Notes: a model not told the origin generated them from the letters alone. 64,000 nt of DNA from Atherix ibis (GCA_958298945.1 CATQJD010000116.1:558001-622000); one strand, 5' to 3'; shown: positions 24,601 through 38,774, counted from the stretch's first letter. Translations and numbers: made by a program.

Positions 24601-27600
24601 AGGAATGTGAAGTAGTATATTTAAGAGGAATATGAAGTAGTTTGTTTAAGAGGAATATGAAGTAGTATATTTAAGAGGAATATGAAGTAGTATGTTTAAG
24701 AGTAAAATGAAGTAGTATGTTTAAGAGGAATATGAAGTAGTATGTTTAAGAGGAATATGAAGTAGTATGTTTAAGAGGAATATGAAGTAGTATGTTTAAG
24801 ATGAATATGAAGTATTATATTTAAGAGGAATATGAAGCAGTATGTTTAAGAGGAATATGAAGTAGTATGTTTAAGAGGAATACGAAGTAGTATATTTAAG
24901 AGGAATGTGAAGTAGTATGTTGAAGAGGAATATGAAGTAGTATGCTTAAGAGGAATATGAAGTAGTATGTTTAAGAGGAATATGAAGTAGTATATTTAAG
25001 AGGAATATAAAGTAGTATGTTTAAGAGGAATATGAAGCAGTATGTTTAAGAGGAATATGAAGTAGTATATTTAAGTGGAATATGAAGTAGTATGTTTACG
25101 AGGAATATGAAGTAGTATGTTTAAGAGGAATATGCAGTAGTATGTTTAAGAGGAATATGAAGTAGTATGTTTAAGAGGAATATGAAGTAGTATGTTTAAG
25201 AGGAATATGAAGTAGTATGGTTAAGAGTAATATGAAGTAGTATGCTTAAGAGAAATATGAAGTAGTATGTTTAAGAGGAATATGAAGTAGTATGTTTAAG
25301 AGGAAAACGAAGTAGTATGTTTAAGAGGAATATGAAGTAGTATGTTTAAGAGGAATATGAAGTAGTATGTTTAAGAGGAATATGAAGTAGTATGTTTAAG
25401 AGGAATATGAAGTAGTATGCTTAAGAGGAATATGAAGTAGTATGTTTAAGAGGAATATGAAGTAGTATGTTTAAGATGAATATGAAGTATTATATTAAAG
25501 AGGAATATGGAGCAGTATGTTTAAGAGGAATATGAAGTAGTATGTTTAAGAGGAATACGAAGTAGTATATTTAAGAGGAATGTGAAGTAGTATGTTGAAG
25601 AGGAATATGAAGTAGTATATTTAAGAGGAATATGAAGTAGTATATTTAAGAGGAATATGAAGTAGTATGCTTAAGAGGAATATGAAGTAGTATATTGAAG
25701 AGGAATATGAAGTAGTATATTTAAGAGGAATATGAAGTAGTTTGTTTAAGAGGAATATGAAGTAGTATATTTAAGAGGAATATGAAGTAGTATGTTTAAG
25801 AGGAATATGAAGTAGTATATTTAAGAGGAATACGAAGCAGTATGTTTAAGAGGAATATGAAGTAGTATGTTTAAGAGGAATATGAAGTAGTATGTTTAAG
25901 AGGAAAATAAAGTAGTATGTTTAAGAGTAATATGAAGTAGTATGTTTAAGAGGAATATGAAGTAGTATGTTTAAGAGGAATATGAAGCAGTATGTTTAAG
26001 AGGAATGCGAAGTAGTATATTTAAGAGGAATATGAAGTAGTTTGTTTAAGAGGAATATGAAGTAGTATATTTAAGAGTAATATGAAGTAGTATGTTTAAG
26101 AGTAAAATGAAGTAGTATGTTTAAGAGGAATATGAAGTAGTATGTTTAAGAGGAATATGAAGTAGTATGTTTAAGAGGAATATGAAGTAGTATGCTTAAG
26201 AGGAATATGAAGTAGTATATTTAAGAGGAATATGAAGTAGTATGTTTAAGAGGAATATGAAGCAGTATGTTTAAGAGGAATATGAAGTTGTATATTTAAG
26301 TGGAATATGAACTTGTATGTTTACGAGGAATATGAAGTAGTATGTTTAAGAGGAATATGCAGTAGTATGTTTAAGAGGAATATGAAGTAGTATATTTAAG
26401 AGGAATATGCAGTAGTATGTTTAAGAGGAATACGAAGCAGTATGTTTAAGAGGAATATGAAGTAGTATGTTTAAGAGGAATATGAAGTAGTATGTTTAAG
26501 AGGAAAATGAAGTAGTATGTTTAAGAGTAATATGAAGTAGTATGTTTAAGAGGAATATGAAGTAGTATGTTTAAGAGGAATATGAAGCAGTATGTTTAAG
26601 AAGAATGTGAAGTAGTATATTTAAGAGGAATATGAAGTAGTTTGGTTAAGAGGAATATGAAGTAGTATATTTAAGAGGAATATGAAGTAGTATGTTTAAG
26701 AGTATTATGAAGTAGTATGTTTAAGAGGAATATGAAGTAGTATGTTTAAGAGGAATATGAAGCAGTATGTTTAAGAGGAATGTGAAGTAGTATATTTAAG
26801 AGGAATATGAAGTAGTTTGTTTAAGAGGAATATGAAGTAGTATATTTAAGAGGAATATGAAGTAGTATGTTTAAGAGTAAAATGAAGTAGTATGTTTAAG
26901 AGGAATATGAAGTAGTATGTTTAAGAGGAATATGAAGTAGTATGTTTAAGAGGAATATGAAGTAGTATGTTTAAGATGAATATGAAGTATTATATTTAAG
27001 AGGAATATGAAGCAGTATGTTTAAGAGGAATATGAAGTAGTATGTTTAAGAGGAATACGAAGTAGTATATTTAAGAGGAATGTGAAGTAGTATGTTGAAG
27101 AGGAATATGAAGTAGTATATTTAAGAGGAATATGAAGTAGTATATTTAAGAGGAATATGAAGTAGTATATTTAAGAGGAATATGAAGTAGTTTGTTTAAG
27201 AGGAATATGAAATAGTATATTTAAGAGGAATATGAAGTAGTATGTTTAAGAGGAATATGAAGTAGTATATTTAAGAGGAATACGAAGCAGTATGTTTAAG
27301 AGGAATCTGAAGTAGTATGTTTAAGAGGAATATGAAGTAGTATGTTTAAGAGGAAAATGAAGTAGTATGTTTAAGAGTAATATGAAGTAGTATGTTTAAG
27401 AGAAATATGAAGTAGTATGTTCAAGAGGAATATGAAGCAGTATGTTTAAGAGGAATGTGAAGTAGTATATTTAAGAGGAATATGAAGTAGTTTGTTTAAG
27501 AGGAATATAAAGTAGTAAATTTAAGAGGAATATGAAGTAGTATGTTTAAGAGTAAAATGAAGTAGTATGTTTAAAAGGAATATGAAGTAGTATGTTTCAG

Positions 27601-27850
27601 AGGAATATGAAGTAGTATGTTTAAGAGGAATATGAAGTAGTATGCTTAAGACGAATATGAAGTAGTATATTTAAGAGGAATATGAAGTAGTATGTTTAAG
27701 AGGAATATGAAGCAGTATGTTTAAGAGGAATATGAAGTTGTATATTTAAGTGGGATATGAACTTGTTTGTTTACGAGGAATATGAAGTAGTATGTTTAAG
27801 AGGAATATGCAGTAGTATGTTTAAGAGGAATATGAAGTAGTATATTTAAG
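19546..27850 (+). repeat. 2,175/2,100-bp higher-order repeat with shortened 1,400- and 1,450-bp copies
   Basis: The TATGAACTTG marker occurs at 20631, 22806, 24206, 26306 and 27756, giving intervals of 2,175, 1,400, 2,100 and 1,450 bp (87, 56, 84 and 58 units). The GAAAATAAAG marker at 20226, 22401, 23801 and 25901 gives the same first three intervals. The 75-bp difference between 2,175 and 2,100 maps to three monomers missing near 22940 that are present near 20770 and 26450. The 1,400-bp form equals 2,100 minus 700: at about 23800 the variant order jumps forward by 28 monomers. Confidence 0.88.
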
Positions 27851-30800
27851 AGGAATATGCAGTAGTATGTTTAAGAGGAATATGAAGTAGTATATTTAAG
27901 AGGAATATGAAGTAGTATGTTTAAGAGGAATATGAAGTAGTATGTTTAAGAGGAATATGAAGTAGTATGTTTAAGAGGAATATGAAGTAGTATGTTTAAG
28001 AGGAATATGAAGTAGTGTGTTTAAGAGGAGTATGAAGTAGTATGTTTAAGAGGAATACGAAGTAGTATATTTAAGTGCAATATGAAGTAGTATGTTTAAG
28101 AGGAATATGAAGTAGTATGTTTAAGATGAATATAAAGTAGTATGTTTAAGAGGAATATGAAGTAGTATGTTTAAGAGGAATATGAAGTAGTATGTTTAAC
28201 AGGAATATGAAGTAGTATGTTTAAGAGGAATATGAAGCAGTATATTTAAGAGGAATATGAAGTAGTATGTTTAAGAGGAATATGAAGTAGTATGTTTAAA
28301 AGGAATATGAAGTAGTATATTTAAAGGGAATATGAAGTAGTATGTTTAAGAGGAATATGATGTAGTATGTTTAAGAGGAATATGAAGTAGTATGTTTAAG
28401 AGGAATATGAAGTAGTATGTTTAAGAGGAATATGCAGTAGTATGTTTAAGAGGAATATGAAGTAGTATATTTAAGAGGAATATGAAGTAGTATGTTTAAG
28501 AGGAATATGAAGTAGTATGTTTAAGAGGAATATGAAGTAGTATATTTAAGAGGAATATGAATTAGTATGTTTAAGAGGAATATGAAGTAGTATGTTTAAG
28601 ATGAATATGAAGTAGTATGTTTAAGAGGAATATGAAGTAGTATGTTTATGAGGAATATGAAGTAGTATGTTTAAGAGGAATATGAAGTAGTATGTTAAAG
28701 AGGAATATGAAGTAGTATATTTAAGAGGCATATGAAGTAGTTTGTTTAATAGGAATATGAAGTAGTATGTTTAAGAAGCATATGAAGTAGTATATTTAAG
28801 AGGAATATGAAGTAGTATGTTTAAGAATAATATGAAGTAGTATGTTTAAGAGGAATATGAAGTAGTATGTTTAAGAGGAATATGAAGTAGTATGTTTAAG
28901 AGGAATATGAAGTAGTATGTTTAAGAGGAATATGAAGTAGTATGTTTAAGAGGAATATGAAGTAGTATGTTTAAGAATAATATGAAGTAGTATGTTTAAG
29001 AGGAATATGAAGTAGTATGTTTAAGAGGAATATGAAGTAGTATATTTAAGAGGAATATGAAGTAGTATGTTTAAGAGGAATATGAAGTAGTATGTTTAAG
29101 AGGAATATGAAGTAGTATGTTTAAGAGGAATATGAAGTATTATGTTTAAGAGGAATGTGAAGTAGTATATTTAAGAGGAATATAAAGTAGTATGTTCAAG
29201 AGGAATATGAAGTAGTATGTTTAAGAGGAATATGAAGTAGTATGCTTAAGAGGAATATGAAGTAGTATGTTTAAGAGAAATATGAAGTAGTATGTTTAAG
29301 AGGAAAATGAAGTAGTATGTTTAAGAGGAATATGAAGTAGTATGTTTAAGAGGAAAATGAAGTAGTATATTTAAGTGGAATATGAAGTAGTATGTTTAAG
29401 AGGAATATGAAGTAGTATGTTTAAAAGGAATATAAAGTAGTATATTTAAGAGGAATATGAAGTAGTATGTTTAAGATGAATATGAAGTAGTATGTTTAAG
29501 AGGAATATGAAGTAGTATGCTTAAGAGGAATATGAAGTAGTATATTGAAGAGGAATATGAAGTAGTATGTTTAAGAGGAATATGAAGTAGTATGTTTAAG
29601 AGGAAAATGAAGTAGTATATTTAAGAGGAAAATGAAGTAGTATGTTTAAGAGGAATATGAAGAAGTATATTTAAAGGGAATATGAAGTAGTATATTTAAG
29701 AGGAATATGAAGTAGTATGTTTACGAGGAATATGAAGTAGAATATTTAAGAGGAATATGAAGTAGTATATTTAAGAGGAATATGATGTAGTATGTTTAAA
29801 AGGAATATGAAGTAGTATGTTTAAGAGGAATATGAAGTAGTATATTTAAGAGGAATATAAAGTAGTATATTTAAGAGGAATATGAAGTAGTATGTTTAAG
29901 AGGAATATGAAGTAGTATGTTTAAGAGGAATATGAAGTAGTATATTTAAGAGGAATATAAAGTAGTTTGTTTAAGAGGAATATGAAGTAGTATATTTAAG
30001 AGGAATATGAAGTAGTATCTTTAAGAGGAATATGAAGCAGTATGTTTAAGGGGAATATGAAGTAGTATGTTTAAGATGAATATGAAGTAGTATATTTAAG
30101 AGGAATATGAAGTAGTATGTTTAAGAGGAATATGAAGTAGTATGTTTAAGAGGAATATGAAGTAGTATGTTTAAGATGAATATGAAGTAGTATGTTTAAG
30201 AGGAAAATGACGTAGTATATTTAAGTGGAATATGAAGTAGTATGTTTAAGAGGAATATGAAGTAGTATGTTTAAGAGGAATATGAAGTAGTATATTTAAG
30301 AGGAATATGAAGTAGTATGTTTAAGAGGAATATGAAGAAGTATGTTTAAGAGGAATATGAAGTAGTATGTTTAAGAGGAATATGAAGTAGTATGTTTAAG
30401 AGGAATATGAAGTAGTATGTTTAAGAGGAATATGAAGTAGTATGTTTAAGAGGAATATGAAGTAGTATGTTTAAGAGGAATATGAAGTAGTATGTTTAAG
30501 AGGAATATGAAGTAGTATGTTTAAGAGGAATATGAAGTAGTATGTTTAAGAGATATATGAAGTAGTATATTTCAGAGCAATATGAAGTAGTATGTTTAAG
30601 AGGAAAATGAAGTAGTATGCTTAAGAGGAATATGAAGCAGTATGTTTAAGAGGAATATGAAGTAGTATGTTTAAGAGGAATATGAAGTAGTATGTTTAAG
30701 AGGTATATGAAGTAGTATGTTTAAGAGGAATATGAAGTAGTATGTTTAGGAGGATTTTGAAGTAGTATGTTTAAGAGGAATATGAAGTAGTATGTTTAAG

Positions 30801-33800
30801 AGGAATATGAAGTAGTATGGTTAAAAGGAATATGAAGTAGTATGTTTAAGAGATATATGAAGTAGTATATTTAAGAGGAATATGAAGTAGTATATTTAAG
30901 AGGAATATGAAGTAATATGTTTAAGAGGAATATGAAGCAGTATGTTTAAGAGGAATATGAAGTAGTATCTTTAAGGGGAATATGAAGTAGAACGTTTAAG
31001 AGGTATATGAAGTAGTATGTTTAAGAGGAATATGAAGTAGTATGTTTAAGAGGAATATGAAGTAGTACGTTTAAGAGGAATATGAGGCAGTATGTTTAAG
31101 AGGAATATGAAGTAGTATATTTAAGTGGAATATGAAGTAGTATGTTTAAGAGGAATATGAAGTAGTATATTTAAGAGGAAAATAAAGTAGTATGTTTAAG
31201 AGGAATATGAAGTAGTATATTTAAGAGGAATAGGAAGTAGTATGTTTAAGAGGAATATAAAGTAGTATATTTAAGAGGAATATGAAGTAGTATGTTTAAG
31301 ATGAATATGAAGTAGTATGTTTAAGAGGAATATGAACTAGTATGTTTAAGAGGAATATGAAGTAGTATGTTTAAGAGGAATATGCAGTAGTATGTTTAAG
31401 AGGAATACGAAGTAGTGTATTTAAGTGGAATATGAAGAAGTATGTTTAAGAGGAATATGAAGTAGTATATTTAAGAGATATATGAAGTAGTATGTTTAAG
31501 AGGAATATGAAGTAGTATGTTTAAGAGGAATATGAAGTAGTAAGTTTAAGAGTAATATGAAGTAGGATGTTTAAGAGGAATATGAAGTAGTGTGTTTAAG
31601 AGGAATACGAAGTAGTATATTTAAGTGGAATATGAAGTAGTATGCTTAAGAGGAATATGAAGTAGTATATTTAAGAGGAATATAAAGTAGTATATTTAGG
31701 AGGAATATGAAGTAGTATGTTTAAGAGGAATATGAAGTAGTATGTTTAAGAGGAATATGAAGTAGTATATTTAAGAGGAATATAAAGTAGTTTGTTTAAG
31801 AGGAATATGAAGTAGTATATTTAAGAGGAATATGAAGTAGTATGTTTAAGAGGAATATGAAGTAGTATGTTTAAGAGGAATATGAAGTAGTATGTTTAAG
31901 AGGAATATGAAGTAGTATGTTTAAGAAAAATATGAAGTAGTATGTTTAAGAGGAATATGAAGTAGTATGTTTAAGAGGAATATGAAGTAGTATATTTAAG
32001 AGGAATATGAAGTAGTATGTTTAAGAGGAATATGAAGTAGTATGTTTAAGAGGAATATGAAGTAGTATGTTTAAGAGGAATATGAAGTATTATGTTTAAG
32101 AGGAATATGAAGTAGTATATTTAAGAGGAATATGAAGTAGTATGTTCAAGAGGAATATGAAGTAGTATGTTTAAGAGGAATATGAAGTAGTATGCTTAAG
32201 AGGAATATGAAGTAGTATGTTTAAGAGAAATATGAAGTTGTATGTTTAAGAGGAAAATGAAGTAGTATGTTTAAGAGGAATATGAAGTAGTATGTTTAAG
32301 AGGAAAATGAAGTAGTATATTTAAGTGGAATATGAAGTAGTATGTTTAAGAGGAATATGAAGTAGTATGTTTAAAAGGAATATAAAGTAGTATATTTAAG
32401 AGGAATATGAAGTAGTATGTTTAAGATGAGTATGAAGTAGTATGTTTAAGAGGAATATGAAGTAGTATGCTTAAGAGAAATATGAAGTAGTATGTTTAAG
32501 AGGAATATGAAGAAGTATGTTTAAGAGGAATATGAAGTAGTATGTTTAAGAGGAATATGAAGTAGTATGTTTAAGAGGAATATGAAGAAGTATGTTTAAG
32601 AGGAATATGAAGTAGTATGTTTAAGAAATATATGAAGTAGTATATTTAAGATGAATATGAAGTAGTATGTTTAAGAGGAATTTGAAGTAGTTTGTTTAAG
32701 AGGAATATGAAGTAGTATGTTTAAGAGGAATGTGAAGTAGAATGTTTAAGAGGAATATGAAGTAGTATATTTAAGAGGAATATGAAGTAGTATATTTAAG
32801 TGAAATATGAAGTAGTATGATTAAGAGGAATATAAAGTAGTATGTTTAAGAGGAATATGAAGTAGTATATTTAAGAGGAATATGAAGTAGTATATTTAAG
32901 AGGAATATGAAGTAGTATGTTTAAGAGGAATATGAAGTAGTATGTTTAAGAAGAATATGAAGTAGTATATTTAAGAGGAATATAAAGTAGTTTGTTTAAG
33001 TGGAATTGGAAGTAGTATGTTTAAGAGGAATATGAAGTAGTATATTTAAGAGGAATATGAAGTAGTATGTTTAAGAGGAATATGAAGTAGTATATTTAAG
33101 ATGAATATGAAGTTGTATGTTTAAGAGATATATGAAGTAGTATATTTAAGAGGAATATGAAGTAGTATGTTTAAGAGGAATATGAAGTAGTATGTTTAAG
33201 AGGAATATGAAGTAGTATGTATAAGACGAATATGAAGTAGTATGTTTAAGAGGTATATTAAGTAGTATGTTTAAGTGGAATATGAAGTAGTATGTTTTAG
33301 AGGAATATGAAGTAGTATGTTTAAGATGAATATTAAGTAGTATATTTAAGAGGAATATGAAGTAGTATGTTTAAGAGGAATATGAAGTAGTATATTTAAG
33401 TGGAATATGAAGTAGTATGTTTAAGAGGTATATGAAGTAGTTTGTTTAAGAGGAATATGAAGTAGTATGTTTAAGATGAATATGAAGTAGTATATTTAAG
33501 AGATATATGAAGTAGTATATTTAAGAGGAATATGAAGTAGTATGTTTAAGAGGAATATGAAGTAGTATGTTTAAGAGGAATATGAAGTAGTATGTTTAAG
33601 ACGAATATGAAGTAGTATGTTTAAGAGGAATATGAAGTAGTATGTTTAAGAGGAATATGAAGTAGTATGTTTAAGAGGAATATGAAGTAGTATGTTTAAG
33701 ATCAATATGAAGTAGTGTATTTAAGAGGAATATGAAGTAGTATATTTAAGAGGAATATGAAGTAGTATGTTTAAGAGGAATATGAAGCAGTATGTTTAAG

Positions 33801-34240
33801 AGGAATATGAAGTAGTATGTTAAAGAGGAATATGAAGTAGTATGTTTAAGAGGAATGTGAAGTACCATGTTTAAGAGTAATAGGAAGTAGTATGTTTAAG
33901 AGGAATATGAAGTAGTATGTTCAAGAGGAATATGAAGTAGTATGCTTAAGAGGAATATGAAGTACTATATTTAAGAGGAATATGAAGTAGTATGTTTAAG
34001 AGGAATATAAAGTAGTATATTTAAGAGGAATATGAAGTAGTATGTTTAAGAGGAATATGATGTAGTATGTTTAAGAGGAATATGAAGTAGTATATTTAAG
34101 AGGAATATGAAGTAGTATGTTTAAGAGGAATATGAAGTAGTATGTTTAAGAGGAATATGAAGTAGTATATTTAAGAGGAATATGAAGTAGTATGTTTAAG
34201 AGGAATATGAAGTAGTATGTATAAGTGGAATATGAAGTAG
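27850..34240 (+). repeat. Weakly ordered monomer region
   Basis: About 255 monomers, many identical to the consensus and with no clear period, between two strongly ordered domains. Scattered private variants include GTAAG, TAGGAAG, GTACC and GATATATG. One dispersed duplication is visible and listed separately. A three-base deletion makes a 22-bp unit at about 34245 (CTCAAGAATATG), right at the boundary with the next domain. Confidence 0.75.
28880..32480 (+). repeat. Dispersed duplication at 2,950-bp offset (28880-29530 and 31830-32480)
   Basis: The order GTTCAAG (29191/32141), TGCTTAAG, AGAGAAATATG (29271/32221), two GAAAATG units, AAGTGG, TTTAAAAGG with ATAAAG, then AAGATGA recurs at an offset of 2,950 bp (118 units). 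The outer limits are approximate, since the edges consist of consensus monomers. Confidence 0.8.
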
Positions 34241-37200
34241 TATGCTCAAGAATATGAAGTAGTATATTTAAGAGGAATATGAAGTAGTATATTTAAGAGG
34301 AATATGAAATAGTTTGTTTAAGAGGAATATGAAGTAGTATATTTAAAGGGAATATGAAGTAGTATGTTTAAGAGGAATATGAAGTAGTATGTTTAAGAGG
34401 AATATGGAGTATTATATTTAAGAGGAATATGAAGTAGTATATTTAAGAGGAATATGAAGTAGTATGTTTAAAAGGAATATGAAGTAGTATATTTAAGAGG
34501 AATATGAAGTAGTTTGTTTAAGAGTAATATGAAGTAGTTTGTTTAAGAGGAATATGAAGTAGTATGTTTAAGAGGAATGTGAAGTAGTATGTTTAAGAGG
34601 AATATGAAGTAGTATTTTTAAGAGGAATATGAAGTAGTATATTTAAGAGGAATATGAAATAGTATGTTTAAAAGGAATATGAAGTAGTATATTTAAGAGG
34701 AATATGAAGTAGTTTGTTTAAGAGTAATATGAAGTAGTATGCTTAAGATGAATATGAAGTAGTATGTTTAAGAGATATATGAAGCAGTATGTTTAAGAGG
34801 AATATGAAATAGTATGTTTAAGAGGAATATGAAGTAGTATATTTAAGAGGAATATGAAGTAGTATGTTTAAGAGGAATATGAAGTAGTATGTTTAAGAGG
34901 AATATGAAGTAGTATGTTTAAGAGGAATATGAAGTAGTATGTTTAAGAGGAATATGAAGTAGTATGTTTACTAGGAATATGAAGTAGTATGTTTAAGAGG
35001 AATATGAAGCAGTATGTTTAAGAGGAATATGAAGTAGTTTATTTAAGAGGAATATGAAGTAGTATGTTTAAGAGGAATATGAAGTAGTATATTTAAGAGG
35101 AATATGAAGTAGTATGTTTAAGAGGAATATAAAGTAGTATATTTAAGAGGAATATGAAGTAGTATGTTAAAGATGAATATGAAGTAGTATTTTTAAGAGG
35201 AATATGAAGTTGTATGTTTAAGAGGCATATGAAGTAGTATGTTTAAGAGGAATATGAAGTAGTATGTTTAAGAGGAATATGAAGTAGTATGTTTAAGAGG
35301 AATATGAAGTAGTTTGTTTAAGAGGAATATGAAGTAGTATATTTAAAGGGAATATGAAGTAGTATGTTTAAGAGGAATATGAAGTAGTATGTTTAAGAGG
35401 AATATGGAGTATTATATTTAAGAGGAATATGAAGTAGTATATTTAAGAGAAATATGAAGTAGTATGTTTAAAAGGAATATGAAGTAGTATATTTAAGAGG
35501 AATATGAAGTAGTTTGTTTAAGAGTAATATGAAGTAGTTTGTTTAAGAGGAATATGAAGTAGTATGTTTAAGAGGAATGTGAAGTAGTATGTTTAAGAGG
35601 AATATGAAGTAGTATTTTTAAGAGGAATATGAAGTAGTATATTTAAGAGGAATATGAAGTAGTATGTTTAAAAGGAATATGAAGTAGTATATTTAAGAGG
35701 AATATGAAGTAGTTTGTTTAAGAGTAATATGAAGTAGTATGCTTAAGATGAATATGAAGTAGTATGTTTAAGAGATATATGAAGCAGTATGTTTAAGAGG
35801 AATATGAAATAGTATGTTTAAGAGGAATATGAAGTAGTATATTTAAGAGGAATATGATGTAGTATGTTTAAGAGGAATATGAAGTAGTATGTTTAAGAGG
35901 AATATGAAGTAGTATGTTTAAGAGGAATATGAAGTAGTATGTTTAAGAGGAATATGAAGTAGTATGTTTAATAGGAATATGAAGTAGTATGTTTAAGAGG
36001 AATATGAAGCAGTATGTTTAAGAGGAATATGAAGTAGTATATTTAAGAGGAATATGAAGTAGTATGTTTAAGAGGAATATGAAGTAGTATATTTAAGAGG
36101 AATATGAAGTAGTATGTTTAAGAGGAATATAAAGTAGTATATTTAAGAGGAATATAAAGTAGTATGTTAAAGATGAATATGAAGTAGTATTTTTAAGAGG
36201 AATATGAAGTAGTATGTATAAGAGGAATATGAAGTAGTATGCTCAAGAGGAATATGAAGTAGTATATTTAAGAGGAATATGAAGTAGTATATTTAAGAGG
36301 AATATGAAATAGTTTGTTTAAGAGGAATATGAAGTAGTATATTTAAAGGGAATATGAAGTAGTATGTTTAAGAGGAATATGAAGTAGTATGTTTAAGAGG
36401 AATATGGAGTATTATATTTAAGAGGAATATGAAGTAGTATATTTAAGAGGAATATGAAGTAGTATGTTTAAAAGGAATATGAAGTAGTATATTTAAGAGG
36501 AATATGAAGTAGTTTGTTAAAGAGTAATATGAAGTAGTTTGTTTAAGAGGAATATGAAGTAGTATGTTTAAGAGGAATATGAAGTAGTATGTTTAAGAGG
36601 AATATGAAGTAGTATTTTTAAGAGGAATATGAAGTAGTATATTTAAGAGGAATATGAAGTAGTATGTTTAAAAGGAATATGAAGTAGTATATTTAAGAGG
36701 AATATGAAGTAGTTTGTTTAAGAGTAATATGAAGTAGTATGCTTAAGATGAATATGAAGTAGTATGTTTAAGAGATATATGAAGCAGTATGTTTAAGAGG
36801 AATATGAAGTAGTATTTTTAAGAGGAATATGAAGTAGTATATTTAAGAGGAATATGAAGTAGTATGTTTAAGAGGAATATGAAGTAGTATGTTTAAGAGG
36901 AATATGAAGTAGTATGTTTAAGAGGAATATGAGGTAGTATGTTTAAGAGGAATATGAAGTAGTATGTTTAATAGAAATATGAAGTAGTATGTTTAAGAGG
37001 AATATGAAGCAGTATGTTTAAGAGGAATATGAAGCAGTATGTTTAAGAGGAATATGAAGTAGTATGTTTAAGAGGAATATGAAGTAGTATATTTAAGAGG
37101 AATATGAAGTAGTATGTTTAAGAGGAATATGAAGTAGTATATTTAAGAGGAATATGAAGTAGTATGTTTAAGAGGAATATAAAGTAGTATATTTAAGAGG

Positions 37201-37540
37201 AATATGAAGTAGTATGTTAAAGATGAATATGAAGTAGTATGTTTAAGAGGAATATGAAGTTGTATGTTTAAGAGGCATATGAAGTAGTATGTTTAAGAGG
37301 AATGTGAAGTAGTATGTTTAAGAGGAATATGAAGTAGTATGTTTAAGAGGAATATGAAGTAGTATGTTTAAGAAGAATATGAAATAGTATGTTTAAGACA
37401 TATATGAAGTAGTATGTTTAAGAGGAATATGAAGTAGTATGTTTAAGAAAAATATGAAGTAGTATGTTTAAGAGATATATGAAGTAGTATGTTTAAGAGG
37501 AATATGAAGTAGTATGTATAAGAGGAATATGAAGTAGTAT
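34241..37540 (+). repeat. 1,000-bp higher-order repeat, about three copies
   Basis: The linked AATATGGAGTATTATATTTA variant occurs at 34401, 35401 and 36401, exactly 1,000 bp (40 monomers) apart. AGAGATATATGAAGCAG follows at 34771, 35771 and 36771. Other shared markers are GTTTGTTTAAGAGTAATATG and TTTAATAGG. Copies 1 and 3 also share the TGCTCAAG unit (34241, 36238) that copy 2 lacks. Copy 2 has an AAGTTGTATG plus GAGGCATATG pair at its start (35211), and that pair returns at 37261. A 2-kb arrangement of alternating halves is therefore possible. Confidence 0.88.
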
Positions 37541-38290
37541 GCTCAAGAGGAATATGAAGTAGTATATTTAAGAGGAATATGAAGTAGTATATTTAAGAGG
37601 AATATGAAGTAGTATGTTTAAGAGGAATATGAAGTAGTATGTTTAAGATGAATATGAAGTAGTATGTTTAAGAGGAATATGAAGTAGTTTGTTTAGGAGG
37701 ATTATGAAGTAGTATGTTTAAGAGGAATGTGAAGTAGTATGTTTAAGAGGAATATGAAGTAGTATATTTAAGAGGAATAGGAAGTAGTATATTTAAGTGG
37801 AATATGAAGTAGTATGTTTAAGAGGAATATGAAGTAGTATGTTTAAGAGGAATATGAAGTAGTATATTTAAGAGGAATATGAAGTAGTATGTTTAGGAAG
37901 AATATGAAGTAGTATGTTTAAGAGAAATACGAAGTAGTATATTTAAGTGGAATATGAAGTAGTATGTTTAAGATGAATATGAAGTACTATGTTTAAGAGG
38001 AATATAAAGTAGTATGTTTAAGAGGAATATGAAGTAGTATGTTTAAGATTAATATGAAGTAGTTTGTTTAAGAGGAATATGAAGTAGTATGTTTAAGAGG
38101 AATATGAAGTAGTATGTTTAAGAGGAATATGAAGTAGTATGTTTAAGAGGAATATGATGTAGCATATTGAAGAGGAATATGAAGTAGTGTATTTAAGAGG
38201 AATATGAAGTAGTATGTTTAAGAGGAATATGAAGTAGTATGTTTAAGTGGAATATGAAGCAGTATGTTTAGAAGAATATGAAGTAGTATG
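37541..38290 (+). repeat. Transitional monomers
   Basis: About 30 monomers between the 1,000-bp repeat and the 4.7-kb repeat. They carry the linked TACGAAG ... TATATTTAAGTGG combination typical of the right-hand half, GTAGCATATTGAAG and, at the end, a 24-bp unit (TTTAGAAGAATATG near 38267). Confidence 0.7.
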
Positions 38291-38748
38291 TTTAAGATGA
38301 ATATGAAGTAGTATGTTTAAGAGGAATACGAATTAGTTTGTTTAAGAGGAATATGAAGTAGTATGTTTAAGAGGAATATGAAGTAGTATGTTTAAGAGGA
38401 ATATGAAGTAGTTTGCTTAAGAGGAATACGAAGTAGTATATTTAAGTGGAATATGAAGTAGTATGCTTAAGAGGAATATGAAGTAGTATGTTCAAGAGGA
38501 ATGTGATGTAATATGTTTAAGAGGAATATGAAGTAGTATATTTAAGAGGAATATGAAGTAGTATATTTAAGTGGAATATGAAGTAGTCTGTTTAAGAAGA
38601 ATATGAAGTAGTATGTTTAAGTGGAATATGAAGCAGTATGTTTACGAGGAATATGAAGTAGTATGTTTAAGATGAATATGAAGTAGTATATTTAAGAGGA
38701 ATATGAAGTAGTATATTTAAGTGGAATATGAAGTAGTATGTTTAAGAG

Positions 38749-38774
38749 GAATATGAAGTAGTATGTTTTAAGAG
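38749..38774 (+). repeat. 26-bp monomer (extra T), first of six
   Basis: The T run after TATG is four instead of three. The same insertion occurs in units starting at 43491, 46926, 48127, 54067 and 54518. The neighbouring variant order is also shared (a GTTTAGGAGG unit, then TACGAAG ... AAGTGG), so these are copies of one event and not repeated slippage. Confidence 0.9.
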
